From Brevinematales bacterium (GTDB lineage Bacteria; Spirochaetota; Brevinematia; Brevinematales; JAOACQ01): a stretch of DNA of 43,278 bases. Both the position numbers and the translations under genes were made by a program. The notes under the pieces are model-generated. The model searched no databases. It was not told the origin of the DNA and worked only from the letters and a program-made list of their open reading frames with translations. The DNA is taken from positions 1-43,278 of the forward strand of contig JAGVOW010000048.1 of assembly GCA_020052515.1 (NCBI GenBank), read 5' to 3'. Below are positions 8,655-16,400 of this stretch, one piece after another (the first letter of the stretch is position 1; the number at the start of each line of letters is the position of its first letter).

Positions 8655-9788
8655 ATGGAAATAGAACTGCCGAATTGTGCCAAAATAGAAGTCAAGCGCG
8701 TGGTGCTGAAACTTGGCACAAAGCAGATTACTGATTTAAATCGAATTAACTATGAAAACATTTCCAGAATTGTAGAATCAATTGTAGCCTTGCGTAAAAA
8801 AGGCGTGGAATTTGTCCTGACTGTCAGCGGAGCGATTGGCCTGGGAATTTATGAGTTTTTTCAAAATGCAGAAGCTATTGAAAAGCTTTCTCTTTCTCAA
8901 AAACAGGCGCTTGCCGGAGTCGGCCAGGTTCGTCTTATGGAACTTTTTAAAGCTGAGTTTGCAAAGCATCAGTCGAAAATAGGCCAGGTTCTTTTGACCT
9001 ATTACATTTTAGATAACCGCGAGGCTTATCTCAACGCGAAAAACACTCTGAATTCTATGCTGGAAATGAACATTATTCCTATCATTAATGAGAACGACTC
9101 CGTAGCGGTAGAAGAAATAAAGGTAGGGGACAACGACCGGTTGGGTGCTTTTGTGAGCCTTCTGGTCGACGCTGACCTTTACATTATGCTTTCCGACATC
9201 GATGGATTTTATAAAAATTATCATACCGATAGCCAGGAACTCATCCGGGTAGTGGAAAATGTAAATCAGGTCCTTAAATACGCCGGGAAACAGGAAGAAA
9301 ATTATACAAAGGGAGGTATGATCACTAAACTAGAGGCGGCAAAAATTTCTACTTTAAGCGGAGTCAGCGCGGTCATAGCAAATGGCTTCAAAAAAGACAT
9401 ACTTGGCAGTATTTTCAACGGCTTATCAGAAGGTACTATTTTCTTACCTGCCGCGAAAAGTTTAAGCCATAAAAAACGCTGGATTTCGGCCAAGAAGACA
9501 AAGGGTAAAATCTTAATTGATGATGGCGCCAAAGAAGCTATTCGCCGCAATAAAAGCCTCTTGCCCAGCGGAGTCTTAGAAATAGAGGGGCCATTTCATT
9601 ACGGAGACCCTGTCCTGGTTGCAGACAAAAAGGGAAACGAAATTGCTATCGGTTTGGTCAATTATTCTTCCGAAGAAATCCGGATCATTGCGGGAAAGAA
9701 AAACAACGAAGTAGAAGCCATTCTTGGCAAAGAAAACCGATACTCATGCGTCATTCATATTGATAATATGGTACTTTATAACGTGTAA
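8655..9788 (+). CDS. proB: Glutamate 5-kinase with PUA domain
   Basis: 377 residues: an amino-acid kinase domain (about 12-270) and a C-terminal PUA domain (about 283-375). It phosphorylates glutamate in the first step of proline synthesis. Family motifs are VVLKLGTKQI (ATP site), VSGAIGLG, IPIINENDSV (glutamate binding), GDNDRLGAFVS and TKGGMITKLEAA. AGGAG lies seven bases upstream of the ATG. Oddities: the usual SSGA loop has a single Ser (VSGAI), and no proA or proC is nearby. The gene stands alone between two terminator-like hairpins. Length and domain order are normal for ProB, so the assignment is firm although the loop change could affect kinetics. Confidence 0.92.
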   Translation: MEIELPNCAKIEVKRVVLKLGTKQITDLNRINYENISRIVESIVALRKKGVEFVLTVSGAIGLGIYEFFQNAEAIEKLSLSQKQALAGVGQVRLMELFKAEFAKHQSKIGQVLLTYYILDNREAYLNAKNTLNSMLEMNIIPIINENDSVAVEEIKVGDNDRLGAFVSLLVDADLYIMLSDIDGFYKNYHTDSQELIRVVENVNQVLKYAGKQEENYTKGGMITKLEAAKISTLSGVSAVIANGFKKDILGSIFNGLSEGTIFLPAAKSLSHKKRWISAKKTKGKILIDDGAKEAIRRNKSLLPSGVLEIEGPFHYGDPVLVADKKGNEIAIGLVNYSSEEIRIIAGKKNNEVEAILGKENRYSCVIHIDNMVLYNV

Positions 9789-9794
9789 TAAAAC

Positions 9795-9830
9795 TTAGGC
9801 GCGGTTAATTAACCGCGCCTAAAGTTTCGT
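9795..9830. terminator. Bidirectional terminator between proB and the BMP lipoprotein gene
   Basis: A perfect 28-base palindrome (9795-9822, arm TTAGGCGCGGTTAA) sits between two converging genes, with A-rich and T-rich flanks on both sides (AAAC left, AGTTT right). This is the expected form of a shared terminator. Confidence 0.85.
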
Positions 9831-9850
9831 CCCGGGCTAAAGCCCGCGGC
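9830..9850. repeat. Short palindromic REP-like motif
   Basis: The core CGGGCTAAAGCCCG (9833-9846) with GC-rich flanks resembles a small palindromic motif I recall as dispersed in many bacterial genomes. Only one copy was noticed in this window, so repeat status rests on memory, not on the sequence. Confidence 0.35.
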
Positions 9851-9876
9851 TACATATAAAAATCCAATTTATCGAC

Positions 9877-10989
9877 TTACTCTCCCAGGCCTTTTACCCA
9901 CTCTGGAATCTGCGCTTCCGTTCCCGGAATAGAAATCATTTCATTCACCAATTTGAGTTTAATATTATCTTCCAGCTGCTCTTTTATCGGCTCTATCAGA
10001 GTCTTATTCGCGTCATCATAAACATAACCCATCGCCTCATCAACCAAGCCATAAGAGGTGATTCCTCCAGCTATCTTTCCATTTCTCATCGCTTCGCTCG
10101 CGGAAACAAAAATAGCCTGGCTTATTTTCTTTAGCATCGAAGTTATTATCGCTTTTGAGTAGTCAGGATAAACCAACGCCTCATCCACATCAGCGCCGAT
10201 AGCTTGTTTATTCATCTCTGTAGCCGCTTTAAAAACACCTGCTCCAGCGGGCCCGGCCATATTAAAAATAATAGAAACACCTTTTTTATACATCGCTCCA
10301 GCAGCCTTGTAAGCAGAATCAGCGTTTGCATTTTTGCCCAGATACTGTGACAAAATCATTCCGCCGCTTCTCAGGTTCTTATTTGCGTAAAGCGCTCCCG
10401 CCATAAAAGCGGCCTGCATCTTTTTCGCGAAAGGAGAATCAATTGCGCCAACAAACCCTACCTTACCGTCTTTGTTCAAAAGGCCAGCCATAGCTCCTAC
10501 CAAAAACGCGCCTTCATGCTCGCGGTAAATAATACAGGCTATATTACCGTTTGTGTTTAAATTTGGTATCACTGCATCGATTAATATAAACTGCGTCTTA
10601 GGAAAATCTTTTGCAACTGTTTTAACAGGCTCAGCAAAAGAAGCTCCGATTCCATAAACAGGAGTATAACCTTCTTTCGCCAATTTTGAAAGCAGCGTAA
10701 CTTTTTCCTCAGGGTCTTTTGGGGTTAAACAAACTATTTCTACTTCCTTTCCAAAATTTACTTTTGGAGTAGAGCCTTTAATATATCCGCTAAAACTTCT
10801 CGCGATAATCTCCAGCCCATAATAGGCGGAATCGTTAAACCCCTTGTCACCTCTGCCTTTTTCATCCAATACTACTCCGATAGCATTCTTCGAACCAAAA
10901 AGGCCTCCTTTGCCACATGCGGAAAAAACAAGAACAGCCAAAACCACTGCCAGTGCCAGCAATGAAATGCTTAGTGTTTTCTTTACCAT
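9877..10989 (-). CDS. BMP-family substrate-binding lipoprotein
   Basis: 370 residues. The start at 10989 has AAGGAGA seven bases upstream; a longer in-frame start adds six residues without support. The signal peptide ends in a lipobox, VFSAC, so the mature protein is lipid-anchored. The body is the basic membrane protein / PnrA fold: GVVLDEKGRGDKGFNDSAYYGL near the N-terminus, GIGASFAEPV, FILIDAV, and the GFVGAIDSPF and IIFNMAGPAGAGVF segments. Relatives bind purine nucleosides for ABC importers, so nucleoside uptake is likely. No permease or ATPase gene is adjacent. It lies 24 bases after nrdG and may be co-transcribed with the nucleotide-reduction genes, which would make sense for nucleoside salvage. 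Confidence 0.9.
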   Translation of the reverse strand: MVKKTLSISLLALAVVLAVLVFSACGKGGLFGSKNAIGVVLDEKGRGDKGFNDSAYYGLEIIARSFSGYIKGSTPKVNFGKEVEIVCLTPKDPEEKVTLLSKLAKEGYTPVYGIGASFAEPVKTVAKDFPKTQFILIDAVIPNLNTNGNIACIIYREHEGAFLVGAMAGLLNKDGKVGFVGAIDSPFAKKMQAAFMAGALYANKNLRSGGMILSQYLGKNANADSAYKAAGAMYKKGVSIIFNMAGPAGAGVFKAATEMNKQAIGADVDEALVYPDYSKAIITSMLKKISQAIFVSASEAMRNGKIAGGITSYGLVDEAMGYVYDDANKTLIEPIKEQLEDNIKLKLVNEMISIPGTEAQIPEWVKGLGE

Positions 10990-11013
10990 AAACTTCTCCT
11001 TTATCAATAAATT

Positions 11014-11613
11014 TTAAAAAACAGTTCGTATTTCCCTATAATCCTGAAAGAAAATAGCCTCACCTAATTCAACATTAAAAACTTTGAGGGCCTCCGGGTC
11101 CACTAAATCCCGAACCAATGTAGACCGAAACTGATGCCGAATACCGCTTTTTTGAATTACTTCTATAGACCTTTTAATTCTAAATAAGTCCACCTCCTCC
11201 AGCCCCACTGTTTCGGAATACAAACTAAAAACATTTTTAATGTCCATCGCCACAAAATCGAGAAGATTTTTTTCGATATAACTTTCCAGGACTTCCGGCA
11301 AATAGCCATTTGTGTCCAATTTGACCAGAAAACCTTCTTTCTTACACCACTCCAGAAAAGAAGCCAGATCTTCTCCCCATAAAGTCGGTTCCCCGCCGCT
11401 CACACAGACACCCTGGATTTTGCCTTTTTTCCCGGAGAGAAAATCACATACCCAAGTTTCCGGAAGATCCTCAATCTGATTCAAAACTTCTTCCTTCACA
11501 AGGCCTTGATTGTGGCACCAGGGGCAACGAAAATTGCACCCGCCTGTAAAAAGGGTGGTAGCCACCACCCCGGGATAGTCAACCAGAGAAACTTTCTGTA
11601 TCCCTTTAAACAT
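11014..11613 (-). CDS. nrdG: Anaerobic ribonucleotide reductase activating protein (radical SAM)
   Basis: 199 residues with the radical-SAM motif CNFRCPWC (CxxxCxxC, near residues 26-33), which holds the 4Fe-4S cluster, and the SAM-binding VSGGEPT segment. The N-terminus, FKGIQKVSLVDYPG, is typical of the NrdG2-type activases (about 190-240 residues). The enzyme abstracts a hydrogen from a glycine of NrdD to make the glycyl radical. Its ATG lies within the end of the preceding 50-residue glycyl-radical ORF (8-base overlap, ATGTTTAA), and there is no independent ribosome site, so translation is probably coupled. Being encoded beside a free-standing target peptide is notable. Confidence 0.92.
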   Translation of the reverse strand: MFKGIQKVSLVDYPGVVATTLFTGGCNFRCPWCHNQGLVKEEVLNQIEDLPETWVCDFLSGKKGKIQGVCVSGGEPTLWGEDLASFLEWCKKEGFLVKLDTNGYLPEVLESYIEKNLLDFVAMDIKNVFSLYSETVGLEEVDLFRIKRSIEVIQKSGIRHQFRSTLVRDLVDPEALKVFNVELGEAIFFQDYREIRTVF

Positions 11614-11758
11614 GGAGGTTTTTTTCGTAAGTATTCCTCTCGGAAAACTCCTGCTGCTTACCGGTATTCCAATGCTGTACCGGCCTATAATAGCCCACTA
11701 TCCGAGAATAAACCTCTGTTGGAACAACCAACTTCTTGCGAGAATTATTCGCCAGCAT
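11606..11758 (-). CDS. Free-standing glycyl-radical peptide of the class III ribonucleotide reductase
   Basis: A 50-residue ORF with the C-terminal glycyl-radical motif of NrdD: EVYSRIVGYYRPV followed by W-N-T-G-K-Q-Q-E-F. The radical glycine would be residue 22. Normally this segment is the last part of NrdD itself, but here NrdD ends at 11770 and this ORF is in a different frame (start-to-stop distance 14 bases). A strong GGGAGGGG ribosome site sits right before its ATG, which favours real independent translation over a sequencing slip. It overlaps the nrdG start by 8 bases. The closest parallel is YfiD/GrcA, a free glycyl-radical domain that serves pyruvate formate-lyase. A frameshifted single NrdD remains the alternative. 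Confidence 0.75.
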   Translation of the reverse strand: MLANNSRKKLVVPTEVYSRIVGYYRPVQHWNTGKQQEFSERNTYEKNLHV

Positions 11759-11769
11759 ATTCCCCTCCC

Positions 11770-13878
11770 TTATATGCTTTCTATGTACTTCCCATATTTC
11801 CGAAGCTCTTCTTCCGTATGTGGAAAAGGGCAATTCCAGTGTTCACCATCAATATACCCATGCACAGGACAAACAGAGAAAGTAGGAGTCAATGAGAAAT
11901 AAGGCAATCGATATTGTGAAGCAATCGTTCTTACAATACTTGCCACAGACTTTGGATCCTGGATCTTTTCTCCTAGAAAAACATGGATCACCGTACCGCC
12001 AGTAAACTTTGCCTGAAGAGAATCCTGATGGTCCAGAAGGTCAAAGATGTCATCCGTCGCGTTAACCGGCAGATGGACCGAATTGGTATAATAAGGCGCT
12101 TCCTCAGTACCCGAAGACAAAACAGCGGAATCCCTTTTTTTATCAGCCTTAGCCAGCCTGAAACTAGCGCCTTCCGCGGGAGAGGCTTCCAGATTGTAAA
12201 GATTACCTGTTTCCCGTTTGAAAACCTCTAAAGTCGAAAGCATAAAATCCAGTACTCTTTCGGCAAAAACCTTTCCTGCATCCGAATAATAAGAAATTTT
12301 TAAGAAATTCATAACCGCTTCATTCATCCCAATCAGACCAATCGTAGAAAAATGATTGGTCCAATAACGGCCGCTCTTCTTTTTTATATCCTGAAGGTAA
12401 ATGCGGGTATAAGGGTAAAGGCCCGTATCCGTCAATTCCTCAATCACCTTCCGCTTCATTTCCAGGGAAGTTTTTGATATCTCCATTTGGCCGCGCAAAA
12501 GCTCAAAAAATTCTGTCTCTGAAGCAGCTAACAAAGCTATTCTAGGCAGATTAATAGTCACTACGCCAATGGATCCGGTCATCGGATTTGCCGCAAAAAG
12601 CCCGCCTCTTTTGACATTATTTTCATTTTCTATCTCAGCGCTCAAAATGCTCATTTTATCGAGCTGTGCTTTTACTTCGCGGTTGTCCAGTTTCAAGCGG
12701 CAGCACATACTTCTGGCATCTTCTTCGCTCATATCAGAATTAATAAAATTACTGAAATAAGGCGTGCCGTATTTGGCTGTCATTTCCCAGATTGCATTGT
12801 AGGCAGGATTGCCCCAATCAAAATTTTTGGTAATATTGTAAGTGGGGATCGGAAAAGTAAAAGGGCGTTTTTTTGCGTCACCGGAGAGCATCACTTCCGC
12901 GAAGGCACGGTTAATCCATTCCAGCTCTTTTTGAAACTCAGAATAACTTTCGTCTTTTATCTCCCCGCCGATAATAACACCTTTATCCTTCAAATACCCG
13001 GGACAAACCAGGTCAAAAGTCAGATTGGTAAAAGGGGTTTGAAAACCTGTACGAGTCGGGACGTTTAAATTAAAAACAAATTCCTGCATAGCCTGACGGA
13101 CTTCCTCATAAGAAAGTTTGTCATAGCGGATAAAAGGCGAGAGAAGCGTGTCAAAATTCGCGAATGCCTGAGCGCCTGCCGCTTCGCCCTGCAGGGTATA
13201 AAAGAAATTGACTATCTGGCCTAAAGCTGAACGGAAGTGCTTCGCCGGGGAACTCTCGACCTTTCCCAGTACTCCACCAAAACCCTGAAGCAGAAGCTGC
13301 TCTAAATCCCATCCCACGCAATAAGCGGAAAGCGAGCCCAGATCATGAATATGAATGGCCCCGCTTCTATGCGCCTCGCCGATCTCCGGCAGATAGATTT
13401 TAGAAAGCCAGTAATTGGCCGTAATGCTGGAAGAAACATGAGCGTTTAAACCCTGCAGAGAATAGCTCATATTGCTGTTTTCATTGACGCGCCAGTCCCG
13501 AAGATGCACGTAGTCTTCAATCATATTGAGGCTTTCATTCAGGATCTTATTTACATTGCGCAACTCATTCCTTTTAGCGCGGTAAAGAATATAAGCTTTA
13601 GCGGTCTTCCGAAAGCCGATGTTCATCAGAGTATCTTCCACAATGTCCTGAATATGCTCTATCTCAATGACTTTGTCCTGGAGCTTACTCACTACCATAG
13701 CGGTAATTTCCCAGGCTTGATTGTAATTACCTTCCCGCGTGGCCTCAAAAGCCTTGTTCACCGCAGAGGCAATCTTAGAAGGGTCAAACTCGGCGACCCG
13801 CCCGTCCCTCTTTTTAACGAAGGCAACTTGGTCCACCGTGTTTTTAGACTTCAACAGTTCTTTGACGAGCTGCTCCAT
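11770..13878 (-). CDS. nrdD: Anaerobic (class III) ribonucleoside-triphosphate reductase lacking its glycyl-radical tail
   Basis: 702 residues. The start at 13878 has GGGGAGGGG eight bases upstream; a longer in-frame start at 13938 adds 20 unsupported residues. An ATP-cone allosteric domain occupies about residues 18-110 (VAFVKKRDGRVAEFDPSKI). The catalytic barrel follows, with SMCCRLKLD, NPMTGSIGVVTINLPRI and TFSVCPVHGY as recognisable family segments. It reduces ribonucleotides to deoxyribonucleotides without oxygen. The usual end has four zinc-ligand cysteines and then the glycyl-radical motif. Here the end reads CPVHGYIDGEHWNCPFPH plus 14 residues and stops, so the metal site may be Cys/His mixed and the radical glycine is missing. 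That motif is found in the next ORF, 11 bases downstream. A TATAAT-like -10 lies at 13927-13932. Confidence 0.92.
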   Translation of the reverse strand: MEQLVKELLKSKNTVDQVAFVKKRDGRVAEFDPSKIASAVNKAFEATREGNYNQAWEITAMVVSKLQDKVIEIEHIQDIVEDTLMNIGFRKTAKAYILYRAKRNELRNVNKILNESLNMIEDYVHLRDWRVNENSNMSYSLQGLNAHVSSSITANYWLSKIYLPEIGEAHRSGAIHIHDLGSLSAYCVGWDLEQLLLQGFGGVLGKVESSPAKHFRSALGQIVNFFYTLQGEAAGAQAFANFDTLLSPFIRYDKLSYEEVRQAMQEFVFNLNVPTRTGFQTPFTNLTFDLVCPGYLKDKGVIIGGEIKDESYSEFQKELEWINRAFAEVMLSGDAKKRPFTFPIPTYNITKNFDWGNPAYNAIWEMTAKYGTPYFSNFINSDMSEEDARSMCCRLKLDNREVKAQLDKMSILSAEIENENNVKRGGLFAANPMTGSIGVVTINLPRIALLAASETEFFELLRGQMEISKTSLEMKRKVIEELTDTGLYPYTRIYLQDIKKKSGRYWTNHFSTIGLIGMNEAVMNFLKISYYSDAGKVFAERVLDFMLSTLEVFKRETGNLYNLEASPAEGASFRLAKADKKRDSAVLSSGTEEAPYYTNSVHLPVNATDDIFDLLDHQDSLQAKFTGGTVIHVFLGEKIQDPKSVASIVRTIASQYRLPYFSLTPTFSVCPVHGYIDGEHWNCPFPHTEEELRKYGKYIESI

Positions 13879-14407
13879 AGATTCCCCTCCCCATTCTGCA
13901 CGCCCGCTTTTTTTCCCGTGGGGATAATTATATTGCATTTCTTTTTAAAAATCTACAAATTTTTTGTAATTTTTTTATTCATTACAGGACAAACAATTAA
14001 AATCAAATTAAAAGAGCGTTTTTTAATCTTATTTTACAACCCTTTATTTTACAGGCGCTTTTTGGAGCGGTGAACGAACCTCACCGATAAACTTGATAAA
14101 ATTATTTTTTTCTAAATAATCGCAATAATTTGCCCGAATGAAAATTTCTGGCTACAATATTCCCGCGCTGGAATAGATTTTTTGAGCTTATGATTCAACC
14201 CAATCTTTTTTTAGAAATACAAGTGCGGAATATATGATACTTTTACTCTGGTAATTTAGGTATTATTTATATGAAGTTTTGAAAAAAGGAAAAAAGGGTC
14301 TAAATTTGAACTTTGATCTATCTGATTATTTGAAATGATTATACTGGGAATAGTTTATGGATTGACTTTGAAGCCTTGATCGGGATTTTTCAGAGGAGAA
14401 GATTCAA
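13879..14407. other. AT-rich 529-base intergenic region between divergent nrdD and GNAT genes
   Basis: No convincing gene is present. The left end holds the nrdD leader, with TATAAT on the minus strand at 13927-13932 but no good -35 box. Small AT-rich hairpins occur (for example ATTATTT/AAATAAT at 14101-14120, and GGTGA/TCACC near 14070-14085). TATACT at 14340-14345 could be a -10 for the acetyltransferase gene, again without a clear -35. I saw no NrdR-box pair or riboswitch. Confidence 0.5.
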
Positions 14408-14911
14408 ATGACAGAACATAAAATTGTTGAATTAATACCTCAAAATAATGAAGAAGACTATAATATGATTCTTCCGGCGTTTTTATCTATCTGGAACGAT
14501 TTAGAACATCATAAATTTCTCACTTTTACCCTTCAACTATTTACAAAAGAAATGGCAAGCTCTTTTTTTAAACACCACCTGGATCAAGGCTGCCGCTACT
14601 TTGCAGTTATAGACGATTTAAAGACAATTTTTGCATTATCAGTTATTAAGATAAATAATATTGAATCTTTTGATATATTGGGATTGGGGGTCCGCCCTGA
14701 ATTTAAACATAAAGGTATTGGCGGCAGTTTAATCAAGCATGCAATCGATCTTGCGGCAAGTCTTGGCTTTAAAGCAATAGACGCTTCTGTATTTGCGGAT
14801 AATACCAATATGATGCGTGTTTTATTATCGTTTAACTTTATGCCAATACGTATCAATAATCATGCAAGAGCCGATGGCATAGATTTAGTTGTTATGAAAA
14901 AATACCTGTAA
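14408..14911 (+). CDS. GNAT-family N-acetyltransferase
   Basis: 167 residues with a typical GNAT core: a beta-strand LGVRPEFKHKGIGGSLIKHA (acetyl-CoA-binding motif A, with the R/Q-x-x-G-x-G/A pattern as KHKGIGG, about residues 100-108), a helix, ASVFADNTNMMRVLLSFNF (motif B), and a C-terminal strand. AGAGGAG lies upstream of the ATG at 14408. Substrate cannot be told. The gene is AT-richer than purB or nrdD and opens an accessory islet with two toxin-antitoxin loci, so it could itself be an acetylating toxin or a self-resistance enzyme; no antitoxin partner precedes it. Confidence 0.82.
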   Translation: MTEHKIVELIPQNNEEDYNMILPAFLSIWNDLEHHKFLTFTLQLFTKEMASSFFKHHLDQGCRYFAVIDDLKTIFALSVIKINNIESFDILGLGVRPEFKHKGIGGSLIKHAIDLAASLGFKAIDASVFADNTNMMRVLLSFNFMPIRINNHARADGIDLVVMKKYL

Positions 14912-14934
14912 TTAATGCCTCACAATGATTAAAT

Positions 14935-14969
14935 TTGACAAAAATAAGGAAACAATGTATATTCATTGT
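14935..14969 (+). promoter_or_regulatory. mazEF promoter with overlapping inverted-repeat operator
   Basis: TTGACA (14935-14940) and TATATT (14958-14963) are 17 bases apart. The -10 box lies exactly in the middle of an inverted repeat ACAATG/CATTGT (14952-14969), a good position for repression by MazE or the MazEF complex. Predicted leader is about 17 bases. Confidence 0.75.
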
Positions 14970-14986
14970 ATACACCGGAGGCTTAC

Positions 14987-15226
14987 ATGGAAGTTTCAAT
15001 TCAGAAATGGGGAAATAGTTTAGCGCTGAGAATCCCGAACAATTATGCTAAAGATGCGCATCTAAAAAAAGGTTCTCATGTCAATTTAATCAAAGAAGAT
15101 GACAGAATCATAATAATACCAAAAAAGGATGATATTAAACTGAAAGACCTTTTATCTCAAATTAATGAAAAAAATCTTCACAAAGAGGCATTTGAAGGAG
15201 CGCCAATTGGAAAAGAAATCTGGTAA
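14987..15226 (+). CDS. mazE: MazE-type antitoxin (AbrB fold)
   Basis: 79 residues from the ATG at 14987, preceded by CGGAGG. The N-terminal half is an AbrB/SpoVT-like swapped-hairpin DNA-binding domain: VSIQKWGNSLALRIPNNYA and KGSHVNLIKEDDRIIIIP. The acidic and polar C-terminal tail is expected to wrap the toxin. MazE neutralises MazF and, with it, represses the operon; an inverted repeat over the -10 box fits. The mazF ORF begins within its last 20 bases. Confidence 0.92.
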   Translation: MEVSIQKWGNSLALRIPNNYAKDAHLKKGSHVNLIKEDDRIIIIPKKDDIKLKDLLSQINEKNLHKEAFEGAPIGKEIW

Positions 15227-15554
15227 TTATACCCCTTCAAAAGGAGATGTTGTCTGGTTATCTTTTACCCCTCAAAGCGCTCATGAGCAAGCCGGGCATC
15301 GTCCAGCTATGGTTATATCCCCGAAAGAATATAATGAAAAAGTTGGCCTTGCTTTATTTTGCCCCATCACTTCAAAGATTAAGGATTATCCGTTTGAAGT
15401 CAGAATTAAAATTAAAGATAAAATTGATGGTGTTATATTATCAGACCAGATCAAGAGTCTTGACTGGAAAACCAGAAAGGCTCAATTAATTATTAAAGCG
15501 CCGATAGAAATTATTGAGGAAGTGATTAATAAATTCAAGCTGCTGATTGAGTAG
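15207..15554 (+). CDS. mazF: MazF-type endoribonuclease toxin
   Basis: 115 residues from a TTG start at 15207, chosen because AAGGAG lies six bases upstream and the length then matches MazF (about 110 residues). MazF cleaves mRNA at short sequence motifs. Conserved features are KGDVVWLSFTPQ, EQAGHRPAMVISP (with the catalytic Arg), CPITSKIKDYPFEV (with the catalytic Thr), and DGVILSDQIKSLDW. All are intact, so the toxin should be active. It overlaps mazE by 20 bases, so the pair is translationally coupled. Cleavage specificity cannot be read from sequence. Confidence 0.93.
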   Translation: MEKKSGNYTPSKGDVVWLSFTPQSAHEQAGHRPAMVISPKEYNEKVGLALFCPITSKIKDYPFEVRIKIKDKIDGVILSDQIKSLDWKTRKAQLIIKAPIEIIEEVINKFKLLIE

Positions 15555-15590
15555 AGGCTCTGAAATCATTGGGTTGCGGAGAGAAATAGA

Positions 15591-16151
15591 ATGGAGAAGC
15601 TCAAACTTTCTTTAGAAGAAAAAACAACGCTATTCAAAACGGTGAGGCTTACTATTGAGGAAAAACTGTTCGGCAAAATAAGTGTACCGATGCCTTCTCT
15701 TGCAGCGCCTGTTTTTTCTCAGAATTACGGGCTTTTTGTCACATTAACCATGGATAAAAATCTAAGGGGCTGCATCGGCTATGTGGAGGGGATAAAACCG
15801 CTTCGGGAAGCGGTAAAAGAAATGGCAATCCAGGCTGCCTTTCATGATCCCCGCTTCAATCCATTACAAAAGGAAGAATTAGATAAAATTCATATCGAAA
15901 TTTCGATCCTTTACCCGCTGGAAGAAGTAAAAGATTTTTCCCGGATCAAAGTAGGAAGGGATGGCCTGGTAATGGAACGCGGATTCAATAGAGGGCTATT
16001 ACTCCCGCAGGTGGCGGCGGAATACGAATGGGACAATATTGAATTTATGAATCAAACATGCCGGAAAGCCGGTATGGAAAAAGAATGCTGGAATAACGGC
16101 GCCAGGGTTCTAAAGTTCGAGGCCGAAGTTTTTGGAGAAAACGAACAGTAA
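15591..16151 (+). CDS. AMMECR1-domain protein (AmmeMemoRadiSam system protein A type)
   Basis: 186 residues with the family hallmarks: LFVTLTMDKNLRGCIGY (the RGCIG signature), LREAVKEMAIQAAFHDPRF, IEISILYPLEEV, and GLLLPQVAAEYEWD near the end. The domain is conserved from bacteria to man; in bacteria it is often encoded with a Memo-like dioxygenase and a radical-SAM protein. Neither partner is present here, so it is an orphan. Its molecular role is not established. It lies between two toxin-antitoxin loci in an islet that may have been acquired. Confidence 0.9.
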   Translation: MEKLKLSLEEKTTLFKTVRLTIEEKLFGKISVPMPSLAAPVFSQNYGLFVTLTMDKNLRGCIGYVEGIKPLREAVKEMAIQAAFHDPRFNPLQKEELDKIHIEISILYPLEEVKDFSRIKVGRDGLVMERGFNRGLLLPQVAAEYEWDNIEFMNQTCRKAGMEKECWNNGARVLKFEAEVFGENEQ

Positions 16152-16169
16152 ATTTAGGAGGTGAAAGTT

Positions 16170-16400
16170 ATGATTGCAGTCGGAATAAATGATGCGAGAA
16201 GTCATTTTTCAGAATTGATAAATAAAGTAGAATCAGGAGAGGAGATCGTTATTGAAGACTCCGGAAAACCAGTAGTAAAGATGGTACCTTTTGTTAAAAA
16301 ACAAAAAAAAAGAGTACTCGGATTAGAAAAAGGGGCAATTAAAATAAGTAAGGATTTTGACATATTACCGGAAGAACAATTAAAGGAATTCTATCTATGA
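16170..16400 (+). CDS. Phd/YefM-type antitoxin
   Basis: 76 residues from the ATG at 16170, with AGGAGGTG six bases upstream. The N-terminal domain, VGINDARSHFSELINKVESGEEIVIEDSGKPVVKMVP, shows the Phd/YefM DNA-binding and dimer pattern (shown here in two stretches: NDARSHFSELINKVESGE and IVIEDSGKPVVKMVP). The C-terminal part would bind the toxin. The stop codon overlaps the toxin start as ATGA. It may have outlived its partner, whose gene is internally deleted. Confidence 0.88.
   Translation: MIAVGINDARSHFSELINKVESGEEIVIEDSGKPVVKMVPFVKKQKKRVLGLEKGAIKISKDFDILPEEQLKEFYL

Noticed and set aside
11759-11833. Upstream extension of the 50-residue glycyl-radical ORF
   Set aside because: It only rereads the end of nrdD in another frame; the strong ribosome site is just before 11758.
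13879-14407. NrdR boxes or a B12 riboswitch upstream of nrdD
   Set aside because: No paired NrdR-like sites or conserved B12-box sequence could be recognised in this AT-rich region.
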